DNA from: Liquidambar formosana | Taxonomy: Eukaryota; Streptophyta; Magnoliopsida; Saxifragales; Altingiaceae | Assembly: GCA_039720395.1 (NCBI GenBank) | Contig: CM077828.1 | Location: 24,222,717 to 24,286,716, forward strand | Length of the DNA stretch: 64,000 bases | Direction of reading: 5' to 3' | Shown here: positions 47,178 through 60,150 of the stretch, piece by piece | Layout of the letters: each line of letters begins with the position of its first letter | Numbering within the stretch: the stretch's first letter is position 1 | Position numbers and translations under genes: made by a program | Notes under the pieces: model-generated | Seen by the model: only the letters and a program-made list of their open reading frames with translations | What the model was told of the DNA's origin: nothing | Database searches by the model: none

Positions 47178-47837
47178 TTCATGGTGTTAACTCTACTCTG
47201 GTAAGGGCCTGCATGGCTGAAGAGGATAAAGTACTTACTGGAAATGTGAGTGAACTGTTTTACTCGTACTACTACCAGTGAGAAAATGGGGAGGCTGTAT
47301 TTCTCCATGTCTATCAAGTTGTATCTTTGGTTGGCTTATCTTAAAAACCCTAGAAGCTCACATTTTTTTTTCTTATTCATTTCTCATGTTGTGTTTGTAC
47401 ATAAATATGGGTCTCACCGCAGCATTTGTGCTGCTCGGGGAACTTGTTGGGTTAGCAGAGGTGCTGTCTACATATTAACACTATCCTTCACTATCTTGGA
47501 TTTTTTTAAGTCATGTCTGAATGTAAATTAGATCTTCATGCTTTCACTATTATGTTGTCTATTTTTATTTTCATTTTTTAATTTCTAAATATAGCAATCA
47601 CTCCAAATATTTTCTTTTCTTGTTTATGGTTAATCTGGTGGAGACAACTCAAATCTATCCCCATGCCTTTAGTTTCTACTACTACAGGTTGGCTGGATGA
47701 TGGAGAAGACATTGTTGATCCCAATTTTTAACTGCCAGGAAAGCAACAGCATATACATTCATGACACATTTACTATCGTTTATGTATGTATGTATGTATG
47801 TATCCTTTTATGTTATTATGACCCTTTCGTTTTTTCG

Positions 47838-47925
47838 GTTACATTGGAGGGACTCGAGTCCAAGACTACCCAACCCTACCTTACCTGGATGGTGTATATA
47901 ACCACTAAGCCATAAGGGCCAGTGG
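47838..47925 (-). mobile_element. possible tRNA-derived SINE fragment
   Basis: On the minus strand, TGGCTTAGTGG fits box A and GGACTCGAGTCC fits box B. The flanks atgaccctttc and ataacccttta are weakly alike and may be a decayed target duplication. Confidence 0.4.
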
Positions 47926-48425
47926 TGACAATAACCCTTTACATTGGGGTTTGTTATGAACTTCTCACTGATTTTTATTTATTTATTTATTATCCTCCAT
48001 CCTTTCTTTTGTTGCCTGTCTTTCCCTTATTTTACGTTTTTTAGGAATATGTTGTTTCTTGATTGCTCAACATTGCGCAAAGTTTGCTGGCCTTGAGGCT
48101 ATCATTTAAAAATTGGTCCTTTTGTTCAGATAGGTTTTGCGTGGAACACACAACACCGTAGAAAACACTTTCCACATTGGCAATCTGTTGGAATTTTTTC
48201 GACATTGGCGACCGGAAATTCTTTTCTTTCCTATTGGATAATGTAAATTTAAAGAAGATGACAGCTTCCTCTTCCCATGGATTATGAGTTTGAAAAGATT
48301 AAGATTGGGATGGCTGATAGTTTTGTGATTGTGAAAACTCTGCTAACTTAGCTTTACCTTTTCTCTAGGAGTCTTGCTGTTAATTTATTTTTAGTTCTCT
48401 CTAGGCATTAGATGCCGATGACTAT

Positions 48426-48504
48426 TGTGGGATAAAGCTATTGTGCTGGACCAGCTGATTTAGGGTGTGGGATAAAGCTATTGTGCTGGACCAGCTGATT
48501 TAAG
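48426..48504. repeat. perfect 40-bp tandem duplication
   Basis: tgtgggataaagctattgtg, then ctggaccagctgattta, occurs at 48426 and again at 48466 without mismatch over 37 bases. Confidence 0.95.
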
Positions 48505-48814
48505 AAGAGGGGGGGTGGGGGGTGGGGTGGGGTGTTGGTCCTATCTCCCCATTAAGCTCTGTTCAAATGAAAGGTTTTGAATCTCGCTACTTTAGGACCA
48601 ACCTTGAGAATCTACAAAGACAGCCAATTGATGCTAAGTTTCTTTTGATTGAATTTAATATTCCTTTTCTCAGCCAAAAAATAAAATAAAAAATACTCTG
48701 TAAAATAAAATAAAAAATCCTTTAATCCTTTACGTTTGTTTAAGAATTTCGAAAATGGAGTGGGTTCCTATTTTTCTTTTGAGAATAGCAAGTATGCAAA
48801 ACACCTAATGTGAA

Positions 48815-49145
48815 TTAGGCTCGAGTCAAGATTGGATTGTGAAGATAATGAATGAGGAAGTTTAGACTGGCTCGTTTCTTGTAAGACAAACGAGTTAAAT
48901 TCAAATTTACATTTTTTAATGTAAGTAGTTCATCAATTAAAGCTTGAATAAAGTATTGTTTGGCTCGAATAAGTTCGAAAGTATTTGAAATTACTAAATT
49001 ATTTGAGTTTGGTTTAAGAAAAAGTTTGCTTGCGTTTGCTCATGAGATAAACGAGTCAAGTTTAAATTTATTTTTCAATTCGATAATTTTTTAAGACGAG
49101 TCTGAAAAGCTTACTGCCCGAGTTGATTTGGCTTGTTTACGAGCC
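48815..49145. repeat. cgag-type dispersed repeat
   Basis: Words such as ggctcgag, aaacgagtcaag, ttggctcg and acgagcc resemble the repeat at 15493-16135. Confidence 0.5.
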
Positions 49146-49829
49146 TTATGATTCTTCCAATCTGCAATCCATGCTTATGGTGTCTCCAGAATGGACAAAT
49201 CCACGGAACATGCATGCATGCATGAATAGGTGTGCACACATGTGAAATCGTGCATGCACGTGACTTTTTTGAAAGTGGGTGAAGTAGACAACATAGCTGC
49301 ATAGTCTGGATACACACTATCTCCATGATTCCATAGTTTGGTGGTATGTATGCAAATATGCTTATGGATGAGTGCAAACATCAACGAAACCTTCCTGAGA
49401 GAGGAGAGTTCTAAAGTTCAAATTTGATGTTGGAAGGATGATTTTGGAGAAAGCAACAACTCATTTTCTCTCTTTAACTTTAATATTATTAACATAGCTA
49501 AAAGCAGAGGCCCACAACATTAGAGTATCTTTGGCTGTTTGGTATTTGGCTTAGACCATGACCAGTCCACCTTCCCCCTTCTCTCTCTCTCTCTTTCTCT
49601 CTCTCAAAGTAAATGACGTATGACAACTAGAAACCTATGCTTTAGTGGGAAAATTTCCATGATTTTGTTAATAAATGAAACATTAAGAAAAAGAAGTCTA
49701 CATTGGTTAAAGAGAAAATATAAAGGAAAAGAGATGCAAAGAGAGAAGGAAGTGAGGGAGACATGAGAAGGCCAAATTTGAAGAAATCTGTTGAGGTGGT
49801 CTTCTTTGAAACTTTGAATGGAGAGCAAT

Positions 49830-49874
<45 letters not shown>

Positions 49875-50588
49875 AAAGAAAAGCATAAAGGAAATCCATT
49901 AAGCACAAGAAACCAAGACTGTAATTTTTTGTTGCATGGAGAGAAGAGCTTGGAATTCTAAAGTGTAAGTTTGGCATAAAGCAAGTGTTTGGTTTTTTTT
50001 GGAGAGGTTCCTAGTCCTTCGCCCTTCCCCCAACATCTCTTATTTTTTTTCCTAATGGCTTTCTTGCAACTGTAGCAATGTGTGAACCTGTGGCTGCCTC
50101 TTGGCTTTGCTTCTACCAAGCAAGCATACTTAAGGACATGGTGCAGTACATGTCAGCATGGTCGCATGACGTGGCGAATCGGTTTTCAAGATTTCAAGGG
50201 TTGGTCTTTGTTTGGTAAAAAGAGCAAGGCAAATAATAGAGAAATAGGCAATAACCAACCATTGAAAAGATACTTGGCTTCCCAAGGGTGGTGTTCCAAA
50301 CTAACTTTCTATTCAAACCTGTCAGAGTCTTCCATATCAGCCTTTTATTGCTTCTATGGCAGGCATATGATTGAGATGAATCCAAAACTTCTCTAGATGT
50401 TTTGGGTCCCTCCAATGCTTTTACGCTTTTTGGTCTCAAATCCCATAAAAGATATAAACCTCTGGCTTATTTCTACAGGAATGAGGCATAAGAGGTAGAG
50501 GGTGCAGTTCTGGCCTACTACTTATTCTCTTGTTATTGCTTCAAACAATAGATACATTCATTCCTCTTTGTTTTTGCAGAATAGAAAC

Positions 50589-50873
50589 ATGGGGTTTTCT
50601 GCTTATAGGGTTGTCATCCTTCTTGTTTGTATTGTGTTTCTAGCTGTTCAACCAGAGAAGGTTGATGGGTTGAAAAGCATAGATCTTGCTCTCAAATGGG
50701 ACAAAGGGCAATTACTATTTCTAAGAAACTCACGTATTCTAAATGCTGTTGCTGTTGAGGACCTGCCCACAAAGCCGAGTTTAGCACCTGCGCCTTCAAT
50801 GATGTTTGATCCTAATCAATCTGATAAAAGAAGAGTTCGACGAGGATCAGATCCCATTCACAATAGATGTTGA
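50589..50873 (+). CDS. CLE45: CLE45 peptide precursor
   Basis: A 94-residue secreted pre-propeptide. Residues 1 to about 30 form a signal peptide (YRVVILLVCIVFLAV). A variable middle region follows, and near the C-terminus lies RRVRRGSDPIHN (81-92), the 12-residue CLE45 dodecapeptide, followed only by RC. To my knowledge this core is identical to Arabidopsis CLE45 (At1g69588), which represses protophloem differentiation through BAM3 and is antagonised in the phloem by BRX/OPS. I chose ATG 50589 because it starts the signal peptide and lies ten bases after an acceptor; the in-frame ATG at 50502 lies in the presumed intron. Other CLEs have HypPro-rich cores (for example VPTGPNPLHN), so the assignment to the CLE45 branch is specific. 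Confidence 0.93.
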   Translation: MGFSAYRVVILLVCIVFLAVQPEKVDGLKSIDLALKWDKGQLLFLRNSRILNAVAVEDLPTKPSLAPAPSMMFDPNQSDKRRVRRGSDPIHNRC

Positions 50874-52164
50874 CATGCTGAAGCTCTTTCTTCTACTATG
50901 CAAGTGGCAATGGGCTTTTTCAGCAAGGGAAGAGATGCCTTATGGTTATCACTAATGCAGAGACACATGAGGGAGATGGACATTCTCTGCTTCCTCAGCA
51001 GTTTCTCGACGTGGGATGGTTGGTTGGTTACTTGGTTGGATTTCTATATTTTTTGTTTGTTTTAGTCGACGTCATTTGTTTAAAACAGAGATCAAGATTG
51101 GTAGCTAAAGCCCCTTCTGTGAGCCAACATCATCTCTATATTGTATAAACTTAGATCCTAACCAGTAGCAGAATACTCTTGAGAGTGATGATGCTGGCTC
51201 TCACATACAAAATATAATGCGTTTTCCTTATTATTATTTTTACTCTATGAAGAAAAAGATTTGAATCTTCCTACCTTGGCAACTCAAGTTCTTGCATACC
51301 GCAATGAAATAGTTTCTGAATCTTTTTCAGCTACTGTAGTGCTTCTCTTTCCATTAGAAAACCTGGTGCTATTTTTTTATGCCTTTGAAGTTCTCCCTGT
51401 GTAAATAGTATTGCCAATGGCATCATAACCTAATGGCATCTCTCTCCCCTCATGGGAGGGAGGTCACTGGTTTGAGCTACAAGCCCTTCGGTGGGAGGGA
51501 GGTCTTGGGTTCGAGTTGTGAGCCCTTTGGTAGGATTAGTTAGGGTTGTGGGGGGACCCCTACTGCATAATAGGGCATAGGGCTAATGATGGATCTTATC
51601 TGTGTTTGGTCCTTAATCCTTATGAAAAAAATTATGGGATAGGGCATATGGCTAATAAGGGATCTTATCTGTGTTGATTGATCCATACCAATATACATAT
51701 ATATATATATAGAGGTTTGATCATGTATAGTGCTTAGCTAGGTTTTTGTTCTCTTGGGTTCTTGCTTAAATAATAATACAATGCATAATTGAAACTTATA
51801 TTACAAGCTCAAAGGAAATTTTCTTCAAATAAATTTTTTTCTCCATTTATCCTGTTTCATGTTGGTTTTGCTTGATGGAAACAAAGGCAGAAATTAATAG
51901 GCTGAAGCAGAGTTTGATAGGAATGCTCTGAAGTAACAATCCTATATGGAGGGCTGCACTTGGAAATACAACTGATTTTATGATTGAATTCTACAATATC
52001 AATTGTATGAATAAAAGAAATATAAGAAAAAAGCCCTTACAGATCCTTTAGAACAACTAGCTCGTGTCTTGATCAGGAACCCCCCCAAACTCGATCAAAT
52101 ATGTGATGATCCTCATATGATTTTAAGGTCAAGAAATATCCTCAAAATTTCAAGTATTTCTTCA
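50874..52164. other. CLE45 3'UTR and convergent intergenic DNA
   Basis: No other gene. Contains a SINE-like element and a partial duplication: tagggcata-ggctaat-a-ggatcttatctgtgtt occurs near 51581 and again near 51640. Confidence 0.55.
51420..51700 (+). mobile_element. possible tRNA-derived SINE
   Basis: ataacctaatggc (box A-like) and gggttcgagttgtgagccc (box B-like) lie in a GC-richer patch, with a second box B-like ggtttgagct. It shares sequence with 27370-27470. A tail and duplication are not clear. Confidence 0.45.
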
Positions 52165-52980
52165 TCATTTCAATTTCTCCTTAACAGAAGCTGGGATCCT
52201 GTGGTATCTGTTGTTCCTGTGAAGTTTAAGTCGTATCGCAGATATCTTACGTGAAACTGCTTTCCAAATCATATCCACAGCATCACCAGGCTGGGATGGA
52301 TAATGATATTCGAAGTGTTGTGCAACCTCCTTTAGTTTTCCCCACATTTTGGTCCAATGGTCTCGCTTGATTCCCCTTAGAAGATTCAATAGGAATCCCT
52401 TCTTTACAGCATCAGATGCACGAACAAATATGCAGAACTCTGAGTAGTCCAAGATGTCTTCAAATGGTAGCTCAATCTCATCACTTATTATCACAGGAAC
52501 ACAATGGCTTGCAATGGCATCAAAAAGGCGATTGGAGGAAGGGGTGTCTCCGGCAATATTCAGGCAGAATTTGGAGGCAGCCATACCTTGTCCTGCACTG
52601 TTTACCCCATTCCCTCGAACAGTTCCGAATGCAAAGTGAACATCTTGCTCATCTTTTAGAAGGTAATATAGTTCCTGGCGAATTATTCCTCCCTGAATAT
52701 AAAAGTAGAGTGATAATTAGAATGAATGGCATGCAAATATGCAATGAAGATATAATCTGGAAAATTTAAAACTAAGAGCAGGTTTAATCCTAAAATTAGT
52801 CCATAGCAGAATGAATGGCATGCACTTTATCACACACTTATTGAAACAGGATAATTTTCAGGACTTCAACAAATGGTATTTGTTTCAATTGGTTTGATCA
52901 CGTTAAGAAAAGATGAATTTGTTCCTTTAATTGCTATCGAAACACCATGGGGTGACTTTGTGGTTTCCAAATGCCCACTG

Positions 52981-53014
<34 letters not shown>

Positions 53015-54863
53015 TCCCTTTCTTTTTTTCTTTTTTTTTGGGTAGTTTAGTCAATCCTGAATGTATCCCATTATCAAATGCTGTTGACTCAGAACTGTAG
53101 TTATCTGCCTCAGGTTATGTCATCTATCCTATCTGTGCTGAACAAAAGGCACAACGAAAAAACCCTATGGCAATATCATAACACATCTGACTCATAAATT
53201 CTTCTAAGCCTACAGTTGAACCAATTAGATGATCTAACCATATGATCCAGGACAATTTTTTAGATAATCACAAAAATAAAGGTGGATGCTCTATGAGCCC
53301 AAGGGATATTGTGCATAAAAGGAAGTGTTTAGTGGGCCCCAACCTCTTTGCTTGTGCCCTGCTTACACAGGGACTTTGTATAGGGAGAACTCCCCAGGTT
53401 CTGTTTTAAACAATTAATAATCATTATTATTTAATCCTAATATGCAAAATAATAATAATAATAATAGTGATACCATTAATGGCAATCTAAAAACAGCCAG
53501 CGACAGTAGCTGATTCTTTTTAGTAATGAACCCTGCTAATATTGACAGTTCAATTGAAACTCCTATTAAAAAGGAAAAGATAAATTAAGCACTTTCCATC
53601 TTTCAATTGCAACATATTAGCAAACCTGAATTATTTGAGCAATTATCTTAACATTGAATCAGGTTGATATGAGATACTCAATATTTTAAGTCGTGGGATC
53701 ATCTGAAATCTAATTAACCAAATTCAAAAATAGAAACAAACAAGAAATCTTCTAATTTACTCCAAAGTTAGTCCATAGCAGAAGTTCATACAAGTATGAG
53801 AGAGTTCTCACTGCAAAGCATAACACAAAATGGAACAAAGATTTTAATGATTCATGAAAAACAAAAAGGAACAGAAACAACTTACATCTTTCCTATAAAT
53901 GGCTCCTTGGAAATAAACCAATATAGAACGTTCCTCAAATGGGGCTGATTCACCACTGGAAATGGTCCTCACAACATGCTTGTAAGGTGCAATCACATCC
54001 TTCCCAAGGTTTGCAATTGCAACTGGGTATCTCCCAAAATCTGCAAGCACAAACATGGCAGAGCCCAGCTTCCTTCTTGCATCCAACATACTATTTGGAT
54101 GGTGGGCTATGATTAAATGATCCTTCCCACCAAATCGCTTCCACTCATCCCGACCCATCAAAAACTCCACCAAATTATCCTGCAACATCTTGTTAGCACT
54201 CACTTTCTCCTTTCCATGAAGCTTAGAATGCCTGTTGTAACTCAGAGATGAGAAAAAGGGGACAAAAATTACATCCGCTTGACTTGAATTCTTCACTCTG
54301 ATTGCAGTACAAGGTCTGGCCACATTTGGAGTGTTTGATGATAGAAGGTCAAGGGTGAGCCAGTACTCCATGCTGTGCTGTAAGTTTAATCCGCCTGGGT
54401 ATGGTTGCATTCTATTTGGGTGACTGACATCCGGCCATATCTGATTTGTCTTTCCCGTCCAACCCAACAACCCAAAGTGAAATTTGGGAGGCAAGTCATA
54501 CATGAATACCCTAAGGAGTGCCTGATTTGGGCCACAGCCCTTACTTCGTTCTGGTCCTAAGGCACCCATTGTCATGCTGGAACTGGAAATTCGACAAGCC
54601 TCCTCTCGGCTTCTAATGGGTCTTTTGGTATCGGTTGGAGTAGCCACAGAAGAGAGGTAAGGAATAATACTTCGCTCTGTTTTGGATTTTGGTTTGAAGT
54701 AAACTGATGTATTATTGACCAGAATCAGCTCAAAAACTGATTTGGGTATGAAGGGATTGTCACTGGCTTGAAGAAGGAACACAGAAGAAAGAATTAAAAG
54801 AAACATGGAAAGGGTAATTAAAAAGAATAGAAACCTTGAGGGAAACATGCTCTTTTCTGACAT
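52165..54863 (-). CDS. exostosin-family (GT47) glycosyltransferase
   Basis: Two exons, 54863-53886 (326 codons) and 52692-52165, giving 501 residues in frame. Residues about 11-32 are a single membrane anchor (FLFFLITLSMFLLILSSVFLL), so this is a type II Golgi protein. The stem reaches to about 110, then the GT47 catalytic region begins (LLRVFMYDLPPKFHFGLLGW). It includes HSMEYWLTLDLL, ADVIFVPFFSSLSYN, HPNSMLDARRKLGSAMFVLADFGRY and, in exon 2, FCLNIAGDTPSSNRLFDAIASHCVPVIISDEIELPFEDILDYS, the conserved nucleotide-sugar binding motif. Relatives such as ARAD1 and At1g74680 act in cell-wall polysaccharide synthesis; the donor sugar cannot be read from sequence. The nearby GASA6-like gene matches the At1g74670/At1g74680 pair. 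Confidence 0.92.
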
Positions 54864-55957
54864 TTGAAGAAACTTGGCAAAACAAAAGCAATTGACTTTA
54901 GAAAACTTAACAAGACTGCAACAGATATTACTCTAAAATAAGGGAAGTAACCAAAGTATCTGCCGCAATGAACAAAGGGTACATATTCTACATTTACAAA
55001 GTTTAATGGGTTTTAGCTTCCTGATGCATCAATTGAGTGGATTATCACACCAAGAAGAGGTTTTCACTCCTACCCATTAACAAGAACAGTTAGATTTCCA
55101 CAATCATGGAAAGGGGGAAAAAAACCATCTCAAGAATGAAAAGCAAAACCCCATTTTGTGTGCCTCTTAAACCCTAAAGGGTCTTGAAAGTTGAAAATGA
55201 TTTGAACAAGTTCTTCACGACAGGTCCTCCTAGAAAACAATCTAAAACCTCTAACGAACAGCACCCATCAATCTAAAAGAGAACTTTCCCATTCATATAT
55301 TGAATTTGAGAACTTGCCACAAATGTTTATAATCTTCAAAAGCCATAGGCTTCTGGTCTGGGATTCATCTTCCAAAGGGAACACAATCAATCTGCAAAGC
55401 AAAGAAGAAGGAACACTCAAAAACAGCAGCGCTCAGCTCATACAAACATTCTCTTAGATTTATGAGCTTCTCAGCTTCAAAAAAAAATTCCCAAAAACTA
55501 AACCTCTCTAAAACTTGGAAAAATAAAAAAAAGCCTGAATGCATTAAAAATAAAAACTTGTCATCTGGGTTATGCAAGATTTACGATTTCCTGAAATGGG
55601 TCGATGAGAACTTGCAAGAAGTGAGTACCTGATCGGCTGGGGCTGTAAGATTCCACGGCGTGGTGATCTGTTCTCAGAGGAAAAATGTGTACGACTATGG
55701 GGGAGAAAAAGGAAGGGATGTCTGGTACAAAGGTCCTTTCTTCAAGCCACTGTATTTTTCTGGTTCCTTTGCTTTCTTATGGTATTTAATTATCATTATA
55801 ATTAGGATTTAAGCAAAGCTAATCATCATTATAATATATTTATATATTTAATTTTTATTCAGTCAATTTGGCTGTTCATGAAAGGGATGACAGAGAGAGT
55901 AGAGTCAGAGGACTTTTCTCGTGGCCATTTTTGTAGTTTTATTAGTTTTATTATTTT

Positions 55958-55960
<3 letters not shown>

Positions 55961-55994
<34 letters not shown>

Positions 55995-56182
55995 ATGATA
56001 ATCAGGTAAACACGTGCTGATATAATTTATATCAAAACCTGCATTGAGAGTTGTACCTTGTGCATTAGTGGAATGTGAGGTGCATTGAATCAATGTAAGG
56101 GATACAACTCCCAATACATAGTGCTGATGTAACTTATATCAGCATGTGCTGATGGGATCACCTTTGTATATATATATATATA
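55961..56182. mobile_element. TA-flanked palindromic MITE
   Basis: (TA)n tracts at 55961-55992 and 56167-56182 bound a core. Its left arm (ggatgataatcaggtaaacacgtgctgatataa) and right arm (ttatatcagcatgtgctgatgggatcacc) are imperfect reverse complements. A similar (TA)n then ggatgatgatcaggtaa-cacgt phrase occurs within the Helitron at about 12130-12165. Confidence 0.65.
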
Positions 56183-57683
56183 ATTTATTTGTTTGGAGGC
56201 AACTGGGCACTTTCCCGGCGTTCCAAAAGGTAGACCCATTTGAAAATTAGAAAACATACAATTATTTTCTCGGGAAAATCTTTCTTGTGCTTGTCGTATA
56301 TACTGTTGAATAGGAAATGTAACTAAACCTAAATCTCGTAGATTTATTTACTAAACCTACTCAAATTGGTGGTTTTATGAGTTGATGGGCCTATTAAAAA
56401 TACTAACGAAAAACCTGGTTGATTCTGACCGTCCAGATTACAATCAAACGGTGATAAGGTTCATGGAGTAGGTACATCACGTCAAAATAATAATTTTTCT
56501 TTTTTTTTTTTCATTTTTTGTGATGGATTACTCTTGTAAGAAAAGTAGAGGCGATAGTTGGCTCATGCAAAAGGTGGACGCGCCACGTGTAAAGCAACGA
56601 CGTAACGAAGAGAATCTTTGTTAGAAAAATGGAGCAGCCAGTTGCTTCTTCTTGAAATCTATGGTTAGAAGGTACAATCAGATGCATTTCTTATACAAGA
56701 CAAGTTGTTTATATGAGAAGATGCTTGGATTGCTTTCAATCTTCAACTAATTCTCTAAAAGTCTAACCCTTTAACCAACTAATTCTTTTAAAAATATAAT
56801 GATATTATTTTTTATGAGCAAAATAATAGTAATAAAAATAATAATGTTTATGTAGGCTATCTCTTAAAGTCTTCGTAAGGCTAATTGAGAATTTTGATTG
56901 GAAATAAATCATAATCTAATATGTTATTAGCAACCACGTGGCAAGGGTTTTTTTTTTTTAATTATAAAAATAAAATAAAATTTTTAGATGATTTTGCTAA
57001 TGCAACTCTTGCTAATGCTTTTTTCCCCCAATTAATTGACAATCAGCGTGTCTATATCGCATCGACATCACTTCAATTCGTTTAGAGAGTTGAAAAAAAT
57101 AATACGTACAATTCAAATTTTGCCAATTAATTAGGGATACCGTTTTGATTTTTGATAAGATTTTGGATTCAATTCTTATTATTGATTTATGCTAATTAAT
57201 TGTGTCCATTAATTAGTGGCCCACAACATGGGAAACTTGGTACCAGCCACCAAGTCTTACAATCCCATTAAATTTTGCTATATTTTTATAGTACTTGGGT
57301 CCTCTGTATGATGCGGGTCTCATTTGATGTTTCTTTAATGAGATTTTTCAAAAATGGTGCATCAATTGGCACCCCAAGTTTTTCTTTCTAGACCTCAATG
57401 AAATTTTATTGCTGTTTTTTACTATTGTGCAAATTTACTATCAAGACCTCCTCTCTCTCTCTTCCGCCAAAAACCCTAACCCTAATTCTACTCCCCACCT
57501 CCATTGCTAGCGAGTTTGCGCGCTACAAGCCTGCAGCATGCAAGACCATCATTTTCACCGAGTACACTTTCATTTTTTACAAACATCATCTCCATTTCTA
57601 GCAAACACCATACGCATGCATAACAAAAGAAAAAAAAAAAAAAACCAAATTAGAGAGAGAGAGAGAGATCCTAGGCCATACGT

Positions 57684-58460
57684 TAGAAATGTCAACGAGG
57701 CAGGTTTGATGCTGGGAGCCCTCTCCCAACCCTAACACATTGGGATTTATCCCATCCTAACCTTGTCTCAAACTCACTTTGAATTTAACATCCAATTCCA
57801 TTCTCTTCCCATTTAAATTTGAAGATCTCATTCCCACCCCGTCCTGTCCCATCCCATCCCATCCCATTTATACTTTGTAGGACAAGACAAGACGGGAAGG
57901 GACGAGACAAAAAAATCAATTACGTTTTATAGCATAAATTTGTTTTTAAGAAAAAATAATTGTTTTATTTTACCATATTTATAATAAGAAATTTTTAAAA
58001 TTCGTTCATTAAATTCATCAAACTACTTTTAATTTTCCTACATGAAAAATTAATAAAACACAATATAACAACTAAAAAGAGTCACATAATAACAAGAATT
58101 TCTTTTAATAAAAGTGTGATAACTCGTAACAAAACAGAATAGAACAAAGGGATAAGAAAAAAAAACAAATTAACAAAGGCAAAAAGCAACCTAACAAATT
58201 AGAGGCCTTTATACATTAAATGCAATAAATGTATTATTATGTATTAATAGAGATATAATAGTAAAAGTGAGTAGATAATCGGGGTGGGTTTTGGGATGAA
58301 TTTTTAATGAAAATCCCAATCCTGCCCCAAATCTTAATGGATTCTTAAAAAAATCTCAAACCCGCCTCTACCCCATTAAATAGTATTGCAAACCCTTTCA
58401 ATTAGAAACGGGACAAGACAAGGTAGGGCCCCAATAAAGCCCACCCCATTTACATCCCTA
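57684..58460. mobile_element. long inverted-repeat element, about 780 bp
   Basis: The left end TAGAAATGTCAACGAGGCAGG pairs imperfectly with the right end read in reverse (TAGGGATGTAAATGGGGTGG). Both arms carry cccaccccgtcc/gggacgagac-type GC-rich words around an AT-rich core. The flanks GCCATACG and GCCATGGT may be a decayed 8-bp duplication. Confidence 0.6.
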
Positions 58461-60150
58461 GCCATGGTAGCTATGATCAGCTAGTGTGAAAGCTATAGTC
58501 AACTACTGTGGAATCCATGGCCATGGCTAGCTCTCTCAACTTGTATTTTGTATTTTCGTTTGAGGAAAAAATTTAAAAAGGAAAAATGAAAAGAAAAGAA
58601 AAGAAAAGGAGAGGATAGTTTGCTGATGTAAATCACATGCAAGTAGGCGACCACGAGTGATTGCCTAATTAACCCTCTATTCCTCCTCTCCATGCTAACG
58701 TTGCACAAAAGTTTAAGATAACGGTTAGGGTTAAGGTTATATATGATTAAGGATACGGTTAGGAATTTAGTCAGAGGTTAGGGCATTTTTGGTAGTATGA
58801 GGGCTTTAAATAGTGAAAATGATTATTTTCAAATTTTGATGATGGATGTGGAGAGAAATGAGGGATAAAAGGAAGAATTTGGGATGCCGATACATAGAGC
58901 CACTTTTTCAAAAATTGAATAAAAGATGGGCCCTTAGACCTAGAAATAATTGTACTAACAGAGGAAATTATAGGTTTGATAGTGTTTTCTAGTCCGCATG
59001 ACAAAAATCATTTTTTTTTTTTTCATTTATATAAGTGGGTGGCTTTGTGATTGGATTTAGCATAGTCAATAAATATTTATCAGCATACCCTACTCACCAA
59101 AAATCACTTTGAAATCCCAAATAGAATTGAACCTAACCGTTCTCACTTGAACTTGCCAACCCAATTAGTGATGAGGCTTCCTCCTTCCTTTTTTTTCCGT
59201 TAGGGGTGTCGGCAGATCCAAGTTACACTTCCTAAACCTTTTTTTTTTTAAAAAAATGGTACCTTATTTTCCACCCCTGCATAATCTCAAATTTGAATAT
59301 CATGGCTTTTTTAACAGCTACTACCTTATTTTCCACCCATGCGTTTATGGAACCCAAAGGACTTTGACTGTGAATTTACTACAAACTGGTTAGTAACTTG
59401 CTACAAATTGACTATTTGTTTTGGGTATTTCAAAGAGATCCATGAACATGTCCACTTGTCTAGTCATTGTGCTTCAACGTTGGCCTATCTACTGGACCAT
59501 CCAAAATTGGACTCTTCTGAATTGGGCAGCTGGGTTCATGCTTCTTGTTGTTTAAACTGGTGGCCCATTGGTCCCCATGAGAACCCACCACCAAAAAGAA
59601 TTTCAGCTTTAAGGGTCATAAAGAACTCAAGTATTTATAGATCAGGGGAAACTCTGTAATTATTAAATTCTGTCATGTTCATAGTTTTAGCCTGCCCCAC
59701 AAAAAAAAAAATTAATCACAAAAATAAATAAATAAATAAATTAAATAAAAAAAAATGAAGAAGAAGAAGAAGAAGAAAGTGAAAATTGCTGATTTCAATG
59801 ATGTGAGAGTAATCCCCTTTGGTTTGGTGAAACTTCTTGATCTATCATTGTTATATTCTTTATTTTCTTTTTCTTTATCGTTTCCAAATTTTCCTTTTTG
59901 GATGAAAAAGCAAAATCATGAAAGGGACTAAAGGAGTTCATCAATCTTATCGGATGAACAATTCTACCTTTAGATATACCACAAATAATCCTATTTTATA
60001 TTTTAAAAATCTTCTTAGGTGACTTGTGTACCATTGTGACCATAATAGCAAAGCACAATACGAGAAAAATGATGTTCTAATGGGCAACTTATTTTTCAGA
60101 AGTAGCCATTAAGCTGTAAAACCTCAACTAATATTCTTTCAACCCACTAA

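Larger units (their letters stand above)
47178..50588. other. RING-CH 3'UTR, repeats and CLE45 upstream region
   Basis: No gene recognised. Contains a SINE-like fragment, a 40-bp duplication and a cgag-type repeat. A (GA)n run at 49833-49873 creates Ser/Leu artefact frames. A probable leader-intron acceptor for CLE45 is at 50579 (ctttgtttttgcag). Confidence 0.5.
54864..60142. other. intergenic DNA with MITEs
   Basis: Begins with the exostosin gene leader; a donor-like cag|gtactcac at about 55630 (minus strand) suggests a non-coding first exon there. A G-box-like gccacgtgta occurs at 56582-56591. The frames at 57398-57735 and 59339-59659 are unconvincing. Simple repeats include (GAA)n at 59759-59776. 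Confidence 0.5.

Noticed and set aside
59339..59659. 106-codon plus-strand open frame
   Set aside because: No recognisable domain, no signal peptide, ordinary AT-rich surroundings.
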